This document shows positions 8,865-17,203 of a stretch of 64,000 nt of DNA, in pieces. Origin of the DNA: Bacteroidota bacterium. Lineage in GTDB: Bacteria; Bacteroidota; Bacteroidia; NS11-12g; UBA955. Both the position numbers and the translations under genes were made by a program. How positions within the stretch are numbered: position 1 is the stretch's first letter; each line of letters starts with the position of its first letter. The stretch is from positions 26,658 through 90,657 of the forward strand of contig CANMBF010000007.1 in the NCBI GenBank assembly GCA_947496065.1. The letters run 5' to 3'. The notes beneath the pieces are model-generated. The model did no database searches. It had not been told where the DNA came from and saw only the letters and a list, made by a program, of their open reading frames with translations.

Positions 8865-9664
8865 TGGGCTTTTTTTATTACTTTTTTGCCCAAACAAAAA
8901 AGTAATAAAAGCTTAGTTTTTATGCAAAACCATTTCCCAATGCACAACATTAGTTGAAAGCGAGACGTGTGCGGGTGGAGTCCATCCCGATAAAAATCGG
9001 GACGTAAAAATTTCATTTGTTCAGCGATGAAGGGAAAAGATCATTGACTAAAACCAATAACATATACCATAGCACAACGATAGTTGAGTGCGAGACGTGC
9101 GGGCAGGGTCCATCCCGATAGCAATCGGGACGTAAAAATTTTATCTTGTCAGACTATGAAGGGTTGAATGCGCGGCAAGACAAGGTGAAATTTTCTATGC
9201 GTGGTGGGCTTTTTTTATTACTTTTTTGCCCAAACAAAAAAGTAATAAAAGCTTAGTTTTTATGCAAAACCATTTCCCAATGCACAACATTAGTTGAAAG
9301 CGAGACGTGTGCGGGTGGAGTCCATCCCGATAAAAATCGGGACGTAAAAATTTCATTTGTTCAGCGATGAAGGGAAAAGATCATTGACTAAAACCAATAA
9401 CATATACCATAGCACAACGATAGTTGAGTGCGAGACGTGCGGGCAGGGTCCATCCCGATAGCAATCGGGACGTAAAAATTTTATCTTGTCAGACTATGAA
9501 GGGTTGAATGCGCGGCAAGACAAGGTGAAATTTTCTATGCGTGGTGGGCTTTTTTTATTACTTTTTTGCCCAAACAAAAAAGTAATAAAAGCTTAGTTTT
9601 TATGCAAAACCATTTCCCAATGCACAACATTAGTTGAAAGCGAGACGTGTGCGGGTGGAGTCCA
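8791..9664. repeat. Tandem array of a 340-bp intergenic repeat (two full units plus a partial third)
   Basis: Units begin at 8791, 9131 and 9471, each with CGTAAAAATTTTATCTTGTC. The first two appear identical across all 340 bases, and the third matches until about 9664. Each unit has two related halves starting near AGTTGA(A/G) and GCGAGACGTG. Features within a unit are an imperfect stem (CTTGTC 8805-8810 with GACAAG 8839-8844), a perfect 14-bp hairpin at 8875-8908 (TTATTACTTTTTTG and CAAAAAAGTAATAA) and small TCCCGAT/ATCGGGA hairpins, for example 8985-9002. No plausible protein is encoded. Near-perfect identity suggests recent duplication or gene-conversion upkeep. Confidence 0.95.
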
Positions 9665-9809
9665 CGCATGCATAAAAATTTCTTTCGGTAAGGTATGAAG
9701 GGCGAACCTGCGCGAGAAGACCGATTGAAATTTTCTATGCGTGGTGGTTTTTTTGTTACTTTTTTGTCCAAACAAAAAAATAAGAGAGTAAGCTTTGCAA
9801 AGCAAAGCT
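9662..9809. repeat. Diverged copy of the palindromic half-unit with compensatory stem changes
   Basis: The outer arms CCACGCAT (9662-9669) and ATGCGTGG (9737-9744) are kept exactly, and the loop keeps TATGAAGGG. The inner stem is changed on both sides: TCGGT at 9685-9689 now pairs with ACCGA at 9720-9724, where the other copies have CTTGTC and GACAAG. A T-run and a TTTTTTG/CAAAAAA hairpin follow, then an 8-bp hairpin with an AAA loop at 9791-9809 (AGCTTTGC and GCAAAGCT). Confidence 0.8.
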
Positions 9810-10124
9810 CCTTAGCAACAAACTTTTTACAAAATAAAACCCAAGTTTTTCAACCATGCATATTCTACAACGTAAATCAATTTGGTGATTGCGACAAGGG
9901 CGGGACATAATGAAAGTTGTTTTAAAAGTGAGTAAGTATAAATGAAAATAAATTTCTAATAAATTCGGCGAATAAATTTGTGCGATTTTACCCTTGTTAG
10001 CGGCGTTGGCTATATAAGAGAAAAGTTCTCCAATATTTATTTAAAAGTAACTTTGCTATTTAGTTGAAATTAGCCATTCTCTTTTTTTTAGAAATAAAAG
10101 ACCCATAACACACTTATTTCCAAC
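9810..10124. other. Intergenic, no gene seen
   Basis: AT-rich sequence between the repeat array and the corA promoter. Short open frames extend from the repeat into it but show no protein-like composition or start signals. I see no RNA gene or mobile element here. Confidence 0.5.
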
Positions 10125-10158
10125 TTTCTCTAACACTCAAAATTTTATTTTACATTTG
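10125..10158 (+). promoter_or_regulatory. Candidate promoter of corA
   Basis: TTTC at 10125-10128 and TACATTTG at 10151-10158 are 22 nt apart. The second exactly fits the Bacteroidota -7 consensus TAnnTTTG; the first is one base off the -33 TTTG. The corA ATG lies 16 nt after the -7 box. Confidence 0.5.
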
Positions 10159-10174
10159 TTTCATCTTCTAGCTT

Positions 10175-11263
10175 ATGCCTAAATTTAAATTGCCCCATCG
10201 CAAACCTACCCAAAGTACCCTTTCGGCCAAGTCGGGGATGCTACCCGAAAGCATGGTGTATGTTGGCAAAGAAAGAACAGGCGAGGTCATTCTCGATGTT
10301 ATCAATTACGATGAAAACATACTCGAAGAACAAGTGTTAAAGCATGCAGCCCAATGCGAGCATTACAAAGCACAAAATACTGTGACTTGGATAGCAGTGA
10401 GCGGGGTTCACAAGGCCAGTTTGGTGCAAGAAGTATGCGAGTCGTTTAATATTCACCCCCTCATACAAGAAGATATTTTAAATACCCAACAGCGCACCAA
10501 AATAGAGGAGTTCGAAAATTATTTATTCGTTACCTTTAAAAATATTTTCATTCCCAAAGAAGGCACCGAAATAGAGACCGAGCAAATCAGCATGATACTC
10601 GGTCATAATTTTTTATTGACGTTTCAAGAAACGCCTAGTCCATTATTCGAAGAAATTAAACAACGCATACGCACTAGCAAAGGCACCATCCGTCAGCGCA
10701 AGGCTGATTACTTGATGTATAAAATTTTGGATGCTGCGATCGACCAATATTTTGTGATGATTGATATGATTAGCAATAAGGTGGAGGATGTAGAAGAGGA
10801 AACCATGTATTATCCGAATTCTAAAACATCCTTTAAAATCCAAGCCATTAAGAAAGAAATTATGTTGTTAAACAAACATATTTTGCCCATGCGCGAGGCC
10901 CTTAACAAATTAGAAGCAGGTGCTTCCGACCTTATTGAAACTCGTAATATCAATTATTTCCGCGATGTATATGACCATACTTTCCAAGCCTATGATACGA
11001 TAGAAAATCACCGCAGTTTATTGAGCGATTTGATGAATATTTATTTCACTACCACTAGCAACAAACTAAACCAAGTAATGAAAGTGCTCACCATTATTAG
11101 CACCATTTTTATGCCGTTAAGTTTCTTAGCAGGTGTATTTGGCATGAACTTCAAGTATTTTCCAGGCATCAATTATCAGTATGGGTATTATATCTTTTGG
11201 GCCATTGTAATTATATCTGTCACCGGCATGATGGTGTACTTTAGGCGCAAGAAGTGGTTCTAG
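10175..11263 (+). CDS. corA: CorA-family magnesium/cobalt transporter
   Basis: CorA forms a pentameric inner-membrane channel for Mg2+ and Co2+. The 362-residue protein has a long cytoplasmic funnel domain, with a long helix around KEIMLLNKHILPMREALNKLE, and two C-terminal membrane segments. The first (VLTIISTIFMPLSFLAGVFG) ends with the diagnostic Gly323-Met324-Asn325 motif. The second (YYIFWAIVIISVTGMMVYF) ends with the basic tail RRKKWF. A candidate promoter lies directly upstream, so it is probably a single-gene transcript. It is flanked by repeat- and palindrome-rich spacers. Confidence 0.95.
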   Translation: MPKFKLPHRKPTQSTLSAKSGMLPESMVYVGKERTGEVILDVINYDENILEEQVLKHAAQCEHYKAQNTVTWIAVSGVHKASLVQEVCESFNIHPLIQEDILNTQQRTKIEEFENYLFVTFKNIFIPKEGTEIETEQISMILGHNFLLTFQETPSPLFEEIKQRIRTSKGTIRQRKADYLMYKILDAAIDQYFVMIDMISNKVEDVEEETMYYPNSKTSFKIQAIKKEIMLLNKHILPMREALNKLEAGASDLIETRNINYFRDVYDHTFQAYDTIENHRSLLSDLMNIYFTTTSNKLNQVMKVLTIISTIFMPLSFLAGVFGMNFKYFPGINYQYGYYIFWAIVIISVTGMMVYFRRKKWF

Positions 11264-11280
11264 TAGGCCGGAGACTTGCG

Positions 11281-11415
11281 AACGGTTTGTCATCTTATTT
11301 GCCGAAGGGCAAATAAGTCGCCAAACCAAGTTCTGTGCGGGGTCTCTTCCCCACCCTAAAGCTGCGCTTTAGGGTTACTAAGATGCAGCTCCTCTTGAGC
11401 TATAACGCATCTTAA
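11281..11415. repeat. Cluster of nested intergenic hairpins after corA
   Basis: Three strong inverted repeats occur in a row. CTTATTTGCC/GGCAAATAAG with a 4-nt loop spans 11294-11317 and is flanked by GGTTTG and CCAAACC, which could extend the stem. CCCTAAAGC/GCTTTAGGG with a 3-nt loop spans 11354-11374. TAAGATGC/GCATCTTA near 11379-11414 encloses AGCTC/GAGCT. No gene is encoded. The arrangement resembles a mobile or REP-like palindromic intergenic element more than a single terminator. Confidence 0.65.
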
Positions 11416-11441
11416 AAAAACATACCGCTTGGTATGTTTTT
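11416..11441 (+). terminator. Rho-independent terminator-like hairpin
   Basis: AAAAACATACC at 11416-11426 and GGTATGTTTTT at 11431-11441 form an 11-bp stem with a GCTT loop and a T-run at the 3' side, about 150 nt after the corA stop. Its A/T-symmetric arms could terminate transcripts in both directions. Confidence 0.6.
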
Positions 11442-11553
11442 CTCAAAAGTAAATTCCCATCCAACACTTCTTGTCTTCTGCTATCGCACAAGCTACCACA
11501 TCGAAGCAACAAACCATCACACCAGCAATACCACCCCGAAGCTTGTCACCCTG

Positions 11554-11571
11554 TCCCGATAGCTATCGGGA
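11554..11571. repeat. Perfect 18-bp palindrome TCCCGATAGCTATCGGGA
   Basis: This palindrome sits inside the stretch from CACCCTG to GTCGAAGGG upstream of paaE. The same TCCCGAT...ATCGGGA arms recur in the 340-bp repeat array (for example 8985-9002), so one dispersed intergenic element family may connect the two sites. Confidence 0.7.
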
Positions 11572-11675
11572 GTCGAAGGGCTGCTTACTGCCGACTGCCT
11601 ACAGTTAAAAGTGATAGTTATCAGTTCTTTAAAAACACTTATACTTCATTATGCCCCTATTTCAAATAAAACAAT

Positions 11676-11683
11676 TAAATTTG
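11676..11683 (+). promoter_or_regulatory. -7 box (TAAATTTG) upstream of paaE
   Basis: This exact TAnnTTTG match lies 15 nt before ATG 11699 and downstream of the earlier in-frame ATG at 11651, which favours 11699 as the true start. No clear -33 TTTG is seen at the usual distance. Confidence 0.5.
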
Positions 11684-11698
11684 CACGCTTTAAAGAAA

Positions 11699-12790
11699 AT
11701 GTCTACACCTAAATTCCATTCCCTTAAAATAAAAGATGTCAGAAGAGAAACCGCTGACTGTATATCAGTGGCTTTTGAAATCCCTGCCGACCTAAGTAGC
11801 GACTATAGCTATAAACAAGGTCAGTCGATTACCTTGCGCAGACTGTTCGAAGGCGAGGATGTAAGACGTTCATACTCGGTTTGCAGCAGTCCTTTGGATG
11901 GCGAATTGCGCGTGGCTATTAAACAAGTGGAGAATGGTTTGTTTTCCACCTACGCCAACAAAAACATGAATACTGGCGACATGATCGATGTAATGACACC
12001 TACTGGTCATTTTTATACTGAGCTTAATTCCACAAACAAAAAACACTATGTAGCTTTTGCTGCTGGTAGTGGTATCACCCCAATATTGAGTATCATTAAA
12101 ACTACTTTGGCTACCGAGCCTCAAAGTACTTTTACTTTGGTATATGGCAATAAAAATACGCACTCTATTATTTTCTTAGAAGAGATAGAAGCAATTAAAA
12201 ATAGACATATCGGTCAGTTCCAAGTATTTCATGTATTGAGTAGAGAGAGCGTTGATGTGCCAATCCTAAATGGCAGAATCAATGCTGATAAATGCGCTGA
12301 GTTTTTGAATAACAAATTAATTGAAACAGGTAGCATTGATGAGTTATTTATATGCGGACCAGAAGATATGATCATGGCAGTGAAAGACACTGCAATAGCC
12401 AAAGGCATTGAGAGCAAACACATACACTTTGAATTGTTTAGTTCCCCTACGCAAGCAGCTGTGAAACACGAAAGTAAGGTCATAGAAAAAGCAAGCGATG
12501 GTGTTAAAAAAGCGAAAGTAGCTGTGAAAATTGATGGTATTACCCATCACATGGAATTGCCATTTGGTGGCGATACCATCTTAGATGCGGCTTTAAAAGC
12601 GGGTGCCGATTTGCCTTTTGCTTGTAAAGGTGGTGTGTGTTGCACTTGTCGCGCCAAGGTTACCAAAGGTACTGTAGAAATGGATATGAACTTTGCATTG
12701 GAAGAAGACGAAGTAGAGAATGGCTATATTCTTACTTGCCAATCACACCCAACCAGCGAAGAAGTATTCGTAGATTTCGATCAGAAATAA
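11699..12790 (+). CDS. paaE: 1,2-phenylacetyl-CoA epoxidase reductase subunit PaaE
   Basis: PaaE passes electrons from NADPH to the diiron PaaA subunit of phenylacetyl-CoA epoxidase. From ATG 11699 (MSTPKFHSLKIKDVRRET) the protein has 363 residues, near the usual length. It has an FNR-type FAD domain with RRSYSVCSSP, an NAD(P)-binding domain with AAGSGITPILSIIK, and a C-terminal plant-type 2Fe-2S ferredoxin with Cys309, Cys314, Cys317 and Cys347. The domain order matches PaaE. It is monocistronic and stands about 11 kb from paaABC. It could also be a general phenol-hydroxylase-type reductase, but PaaE is favoured because the partner subunits are in the window. Confidence 0.88.
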   Translation: MSTPKFHSLKIKDVRRETADCISVAFEIPADLSSDYSYKQGQSITLRRLFEGEDVRRSYSVCSSPLDGELRVAIKQVENGLFSTYANKNMNTGDMIDVMTPTGHFYTELNSTNKKHYVAFAAGSGITPILSIIKTTLATEPQSTFTLVYGNKNTHSIIFLEEIEAIKNRHIGQFQVFHVLSRESVDVPILNGRINADKCAEFLNNKLIETGSIDELFICGPEDMIMAVKDTAIAKGIESKHIHFELFSSPTQAAVKHESKVIEKASDGVKKAKVAVKIDGITHHMELPFGGDTILDAALKAGADLPFACKGGVCCTCRAKVTKGTVEMDMNFALEEDEVENGYILTCQSHPTSEEVFVDFDQK

Positions 12791-12860
12791 TTGAATCTCT
12801 TTTTCTCTATGACAGGTATCATACTTTGTAAGTAGTTAAAGTGCTATGCCTGTTTTTAGG

Positions 12861-12868
12861 TAACTTTG
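12861..12868 (+). promoter_or_regulatory. -7 box (TAACTTTG) upstream of the coiled-coil gene
   Basis: An exact TAnnTTTG match 22 nt before ATG 12891. A good -33 element is not visible at 19-23 nt. Confidence 0.45.
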
Positions 12869-12890
12869 TAGGCAACAACATACAAACAAA

Positions 12891-14111
12891 ATGAACAAAT
12901 TTATTCTTCTCGTTTTTGCATTGACTGCATGGCAAATTCAGGCCCAATTTAAAGAACTTTCTTATCCAATGAGCAAGGGTTCTCAAAATGGCTTTAAAAT
13001 AAAGATGGACTCAGTCGATCAAACCTTGGCCTTCGACATTATGAGCAAGACCATCGCAGATAAAGATCCTAAGGTTGGTGCCACCATTATTTCTTTTAAT
13101 GAATTGTTTTTTGATAATACATTGCTTACCGTCATCAGTGCTAAACCAATTGATGTGTATGCCCGTTTCGATGGCATTGATACCAGCCTAATAGTATTTG
13201 TAGACTTAGGGAATGGTTTTGTAAGTGCAATAGTTAATCCAAATGAAGCCAACGGCGTTCAACAATTAGGGTTGGCCATTCAACAAAAAACCAAATTGAT
13301 TAACCATCAAAATAACATTGATACTTTAAAAGCCCGCATTAAAAATACTGAAGCACAACTCGAGCGCGTAAGCGATGATTTAAAAGCAACAGAGGATGCC
13401 ATTCGCAATAATATCAAAGGCGCTGGAAAAGATGATCAACAGGTAGCAAAAACAGAAACTAAATTGCAAGATAATAAGGCAGAAATTATGGAAACAGATA
13501 CCTTGATTATGCGCAAGCAAAAAGATTTTAATACCTTTCCTTTGAACGCCATTAAATCCGAAAATGAAATTAAGAATTCAGCCTTGAAAGCCAACAGAAA
13601 CGCACACAAAAATTTAGCAAAAGCCAATGTTAAATCTGAAAACAAAATACGCGACTACAAGGTTGAAATTGATGTGAACAATGCAAAAAAAACATTAGCT
13701 ACAGATGATAAAAAAGAATTGCGAAGAATTGAAAAAAATATAGATAAACTCAATCAAAAAATTGCGAAAGAAATCAATGAAATTGTTGAGAACAGTGCGC
13801 GTATGAAAGTCTTTACAGCTAGCATTGTTGCCGATAGCGTAGTTATTTCTGCTAACAATTCAAAATTGTATGCATTCGACGAAGCAGGCCGTTTGAAAGA
13901 GCTGAAACAACTGCGTGCAAAAAGCGAAAAGTTAAAAGCAAAAACCGAAAAACAACAAAGCAGTATTGTTGAAAATAAACTAGAAGCAGAACAAAAAAGA
14001 AAAGAAGCAGAAACTGCTGCTAAAAATGTTGAAAAGCTTAAAATAAAACAAGCCATGCTCAAAGCCGAACTCGATGCATTGCGCGCCCAACTCACTGCCA
14101 TGGGTCAATAA
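12891..14111 (+). CDS. Secreted coiled-coil protein of unknown function
   Basis: The 406-residue product has a clear signal peptide (MNKFILLVFALTAWQIQAQ). An N-terminal globular part of about 120 residues (strands such as ATIISFNELFFDNTLLTVIS and SLIVFVDLGNGFVSAIV) is followed by about 270 residues that are almost all charged helix (DTLKARIKNTEAQLERVSDD, ELRRIEKNIDKLNQKIAKEI, LKAKTEKQQSSIVENKLEAE). This predicts long periplasmic coiled coils. There is no membrane anchor, lipobox or T9SS tail. I know no matching family. A scaffold or envelope-spanning role is possible. rlmF follows 62 nt downstream on the same strand. Confidence 0.7.
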   Translation: MNKFILLVFALTAWQIQAQFKELSYPMSKGSQNGFKIKMDSVDQTLAFDIMSKTIADKDPKVGATIISFNELFFDNTLLTVISAKPIDVYARFDGIDTSLIVFVDLGNGFVSAIVNPNEANGVQQLGLAIQQKTKLINHQNNIDTLKARIKNTEAQLERVSDDLKATEDAIRNNIKGAGKDDQQVAKTETKLQDNKAEIMETDTLIMRKQKDFNTFPLNAIKSENEIKNSALKANRNAHKNLAKANVKSENKIRDYKVEIDVNNAKKTLATDDKKELRRIEKNIDKLNQKIAKEINEIVENSARMKVFTASIVADSVVISANNSKLYAFDEAGRLKELKQLRAKSEKLKAKTEKQQSSIVENKLEAEQKRKEAETAAKNVEKLKIKQAMLKAELDALRAQLTAMGQ

Positions 14112-14173
14112 AATAAAAAAGATAGGCTGAATAAAATTTCTGCCCTTACTTTGCATGCCATAAACAATCCATT

Positions 14174-15139
14174 TTGTTAAAAAAAGAAAAAAAAATAGCC
14201 GAGATAAAGGTCGATTTGCACTCTCGTAATCTGCACCGATCACGTTACGATTTTGATGCATTAACTGCCAGCTTGCCTGCCCTTAAACCTTTTGTAGTTG
14301 CAAGTCCTGTTGGTGCAGCCACCATCGACTTTAGCAATGCAGATGCTGTAAAAATGTTGAACAAAGCCATCTTAAAACAGATGTACTTAATTGCGCATTG
14401 GGACCTACCTGAAAACTACCTCTGTCCGCCTATTCCTGGGCGTGCCGATTATATACATTACATGGCCGATTTATTGGCCGAAGGAAATAAAGCTACAGTG
14501 CCCGTTGGCGAACACATTAAAGTATTAGACATAGGGACTGGCGCAAATTGTATTTACCCTTTGCTCGGTCATACCACCTATGGCTGGCAGTTTGTAGGTT
14601 CGGATATCGATGCAATTGCCATACGCAACGCGCGAAAAATCATTGATGAAAACCCCAATTTAAAAGGTGCCATAACATGTCGTTTACAAGTAGCATCGGG
14701 GCGCATTTTTAGACAAATAGTGCAGACCGATGAGTACTTCGATTTAACTATGTGCAATCCCCCTTTTCATAGCTCTGCCGAAGAAGCCATGGCGGGCAAC
14801 AATCGAAAATGGAAAAATTTGGGTTTAACTAAAACCAAACACAGTCAATTAAATTTTGGAGGTCAAAGCAAAGAACTTTGGTGCCCCGGTGGTGAGACCG
14901 TTTTTATAGATACTATGATCAGCGAAAGTGCATACCTGGCAAAACAATGTTTATGGTTTAGTACTTTGGTTTCGAAAAAAGAAAAATTGGCGGGCATTTA
15001 CAAAGCCTTGCGTAAAGTGAAAACCTTAGACATTCGCACGATCGAAATGACCCAAGGGCAAAAGACCATACGCGCAGTAGCATGGACCTTCCAAACACCA
15101 CAAGCGCAAGCCGAATGGCGTGCTAAAAGATGGATTTAG
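14174..15139 (+). CDS. rlmF: 23S rRNA (adenine(1618)-N6)-methyltransferase
   Basis: RlmF methylates N6 of A1618 in 23S rRNA using S-adenosylmethionine. The protein keeps the family opening LHSRNLHRSRYDFDAL, motif I VLDIGTGANCIYPLLG, acidic motif VGSDIDAIAIRNA and the catalytic NPPF (Asn195-Phe198), followed by HSSAEEA. At 321 residues it matches the E. coli enzyme in length. No ATG is available upstream of the conserved opening, because the nearest in-frame ATG is followed by a stop, so TTG at 14174 is the likely start. Confidence 0.92.
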   Translation: MLKKEKKIAEIKVDLHSRNLHRSRYDFDALTASLPALKPFVVASPVGAATIDFSNADAVKMLNKAILKQMYLIAHWDLPENYLCPPIPGRADYIHYMADLLAEGNKATVPVGEHIKVLDIGTGANCIYPLLGHTTYGWQFVGSDIDAIAIRNARKIIDENPNLKGAITCRLQVASGRIFRQIVQTDEYFDLTMCNPPFHSSAEEAMAGNNRKWKNLGLTKTKHSQLNFGGQSKELWCPGGETVFIDTMISESAYLAKQCLWFSTLVSKKEKLAGIYKALRKVKTLDIRTIEMTQGQKTIRAVAWTFQTPQAQAEWRAKRWI

Positions 15140-15239
15140 ATTTTTAAAATGCGTTTTTATTTTTCCGATACGAACTTATTAAGAAAACATAAAGCATATA
15201 CTTTCACTGCCCTAAAAATTTTGAAAAATAAATAATACC

Positions 15240-15848
15240 ATGTGCTATTCATTACAAGTCGACACCACTATTTCAAATCTCGAAAAACGATTGAAACGTT
15301 CGGTATCACTTAAAAAATACAAACAAGGTTTGCAGTTGGGTTTTGTTCATCCCAGTACACCTGTCGTTACTTCTGGTCGCCCCAACGAAGTGGTAGATTT
15401 GGAATGGGGCCTGATACCATTTTGGGCGAAAGACAAAAGCATACAAAAAAATACTTTGAATGCTAAGATAGAAACCTTGCAAGAAAAACCTTCTTTCCGC
15501 AACGTCATGAACCAACGCTGCTTAGTGGTTGTGAATGGTTTTTTTGAATACCAATGGTTGGATGAAAAAGGTAAGCAGAAACAAAAATATTTGATTACCA
15601 TCCCCGAAAGCGAAGTTTTTTGTTTGGGTGGTTTATGGAGCGAATGGATAGATAAAACAACGGGTGAGGCCTTACAGACTTTTACAATTGTAACAACCGA
15701 GGCCAATGCATTAATGCGCGAAATTCACAACACGAAACAACGCATGCCCATTTTACTGACACCTCAAAACGAAGAAGACTGGTTGCATGGTCAAAACATT
15801 GAATTGTTCGCCCATCCAGAAGTGGAACTAAAAGCAGAAATGGTCTAA
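15240..15848 (+). CDS. SRAP domain protein (YedK/HMCES family) shielding abasic sites
   Basis: SRAP proteins cross-link to abasic sites in single-stranded DNA through the N-terminal Cys2 to form a stable thiazolidine. Cys2 follows the initiator Met directly (MCYSLQ), which fixes the start. The other active-site residues are in place: Glu103 in NGFFEYQW and His163 in REIHNTKQRMP. The core GLIPFWAKD and NAKIETLQEKPSFR are typical. The length of 202 residues is near the family norm. It stands alone between rlmF and the convergent efflux operon. Confidence 0.93.
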   Translation: MCYSLQVDTTISNLEKRLKRSVSLKKYKQGLQLGFVHPSTPVVTSGRPNEVVDLEWGLIPFWAKDKSIQKNTLNAKIETLQEKPSFRNVMNQRCLVVVNGFFEYQWLDEKGKQKQKYLITIPESEVFCLGGLWSEWIDKTTGEALQTFTIVTTEANALMREIHNTKQRMPILLTPQNEEDWLHGQNIELFAHPEVELKAEMV

Positions 15849-15907
15849 TCTATTTTATTGATAAAATAAATAAATTATATAGATTTTATTTAAAACTTCA
15901 TATTTCT

Positions 15908-17203
15908 TTAGTTCACCAGCTGTCCTGTTAAACCTAACAACTGTGTTTCGGCTAATTTAGCGATGTACTGATTACTGATATAACGGTAATACGTTTCCTC
16001 ATAACTGCGCTGCGCCTCTTTTAATTCGATGATGGTATTCTGCCCGTTTTTAAAGCGCAATTGCATTAAATCCATATACTGCTTGGCTGTTCCTATCGCC
16101 AACTCATCAGATTGAATCTGTACAAGCGCAGTGATGTAATTTTCCCAAGTCTGTTGATAGGTGGATTGTACGGTTTGCAAAGTTAATTGTTCGCGCCATT
16201 GACTGCTTTGCACATTCAATTTGGCATTGGCATAATTTTGAGAATTGATATTACCAGTAAACAACGGTAACGATAAACTAATACCCGCTTGCGGTCCATT
16301 ACTTTGATTTAATAAAGCAAAACCCGCCTGGCTCTGCGATAAATTATAATTATAAGCACCCGTCAATCGCAACAAAGGGGAACGGGCTGCTGCTATCTCC
16401 TTTTGAGTTTGCTCAGCAATATCGCTTTGATGATGTGCCAACATTAAATCGGGATTCCGCAACAACATTGAATCTAGCGTTCCTTTTTGCAAAGGTGTAT
16501 TGCGCAAAGAAAATGGCTCAACTTGATACATGCTATCGGCCTTTATACTCATCAGTAAATTCAAATCAGAGTATGCATTTTTGATAATAGCTTGCTGAGA
16601 TAACAAACTTTGCTTCCTAGTTTCTAAATCCAGTTGTGCCAAGTATACATCAGTATTATTGGCTACGCCTGCCACTTTACGGGCATTCACAATTTCTAAA
16701 CGCTGTTCGCTCAACTCATTCAATTGTTTTACTACAGCTAAATATTGTTGTTGTCGAACAATATTGCTATAACTTAAAATGACGCGGCTAATAATATTTT
16801 GTATTTGTGCTTGCAATTGGGTATTGCCAACTCTATCAAGCGCTTCAAGTTTATTTTTAGTTGCAAACATCTTCATACCATCGTACAATGTGTAGGTACC
16901 TAAAATATTGGCGCCTATTGTATTATTAAAAACACCTTTACGAATAATGGTGGTGCCATTGATATATTCTTGATTGATATTGGTTAAAGAAGGATTATCG
17001 CTTGCATTCAAACTTACAGTAGGCAACATACCAGCATTGCCTGTATGGTTGTTATTGTGTGCTATTTGAGCATCGTTGCGCGCTATTTGCAATTGCAAAT
17101 TATTTGTTAACGCTGATTGTATGGCACTTCTTAACCCAATGGTATTCTGTGCCATTAACACTGCACCATTCAGCCAGAATAAAAGTAAGAATTTAATCTT
17201 CAT
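15908..17203 (-). CDS. TolC-family outer-membrane efflux protein
   Basis: The outer-membrane channel component of the tripartite pump encoded in this operon. The 431-residue protein has a signal peptide (MKIKFLLLFWLNGAVLMAQ) and two repeated helical halves typical of OEP proteins, with ARNDAQIAHNNNHTGNAGML at the first helix and LRFKNGQNTIIELKEAQRSY at the second repeat. Its start overlaps the 3' end of the RND pump gene by 11 nt, indicating translational coupling in the order adaptor, pump, channel. The substrate is unknown. Confidence 0.9.
   Translation of the reverse strand: MKIKFLLLFWLNGAVLMAQNTIGLRSAIQSALTNNLQLQIARNDAQIAHNNNHTGNAGMLPTVSLNASDNPSLTNINQEYINGTTIIRKGVFNNTIGANILGTYTLYDGMKMFATKNKLEALDRVGNTQLQAQIQNIISRVILSYSNIVRQQQYLAVVKQLNELSEQRLEIVNARKVAGVANNTDVYLAQLDLETRKQSLLSQQAIIKNAYSDLNLLMSIKADSMYQVEPFSLRNTPLQKGTLDSMLLRNPDLMLAHHQSDIAEQTQKEIAAARSPLLRLTGAYNYNLSQSQAGFALLNQSNGPQAGISLSLPLFTGNINSQNYANAKLNVQSSQWREQLTLQTVQSTYQQTWENYITALVQIQSDELAIGTAKQYMDLMQLRFKNGQNTIIELKEAQRSYEETYYRYISNQYIAKLAETQLLGLTGQLVN

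Noticed and set aside
8791..9664. CRISPR array
   Set aside because: The repeat period is 340 bp with no short regular repeat-spacer alternation and no cas gene.
9535..9910. Open frames on both strands inside and after the repeat array (70-78 codons)
   Set aside because: They lie within non-coding repeats, show biased low-complexity composition and have no start signal or homology.
11294..11317. corA terminator at the first hairpin
   Set aside because: The hairpin has no T-run directly after it; the hairpin at 11416-11441 is a better candidate.
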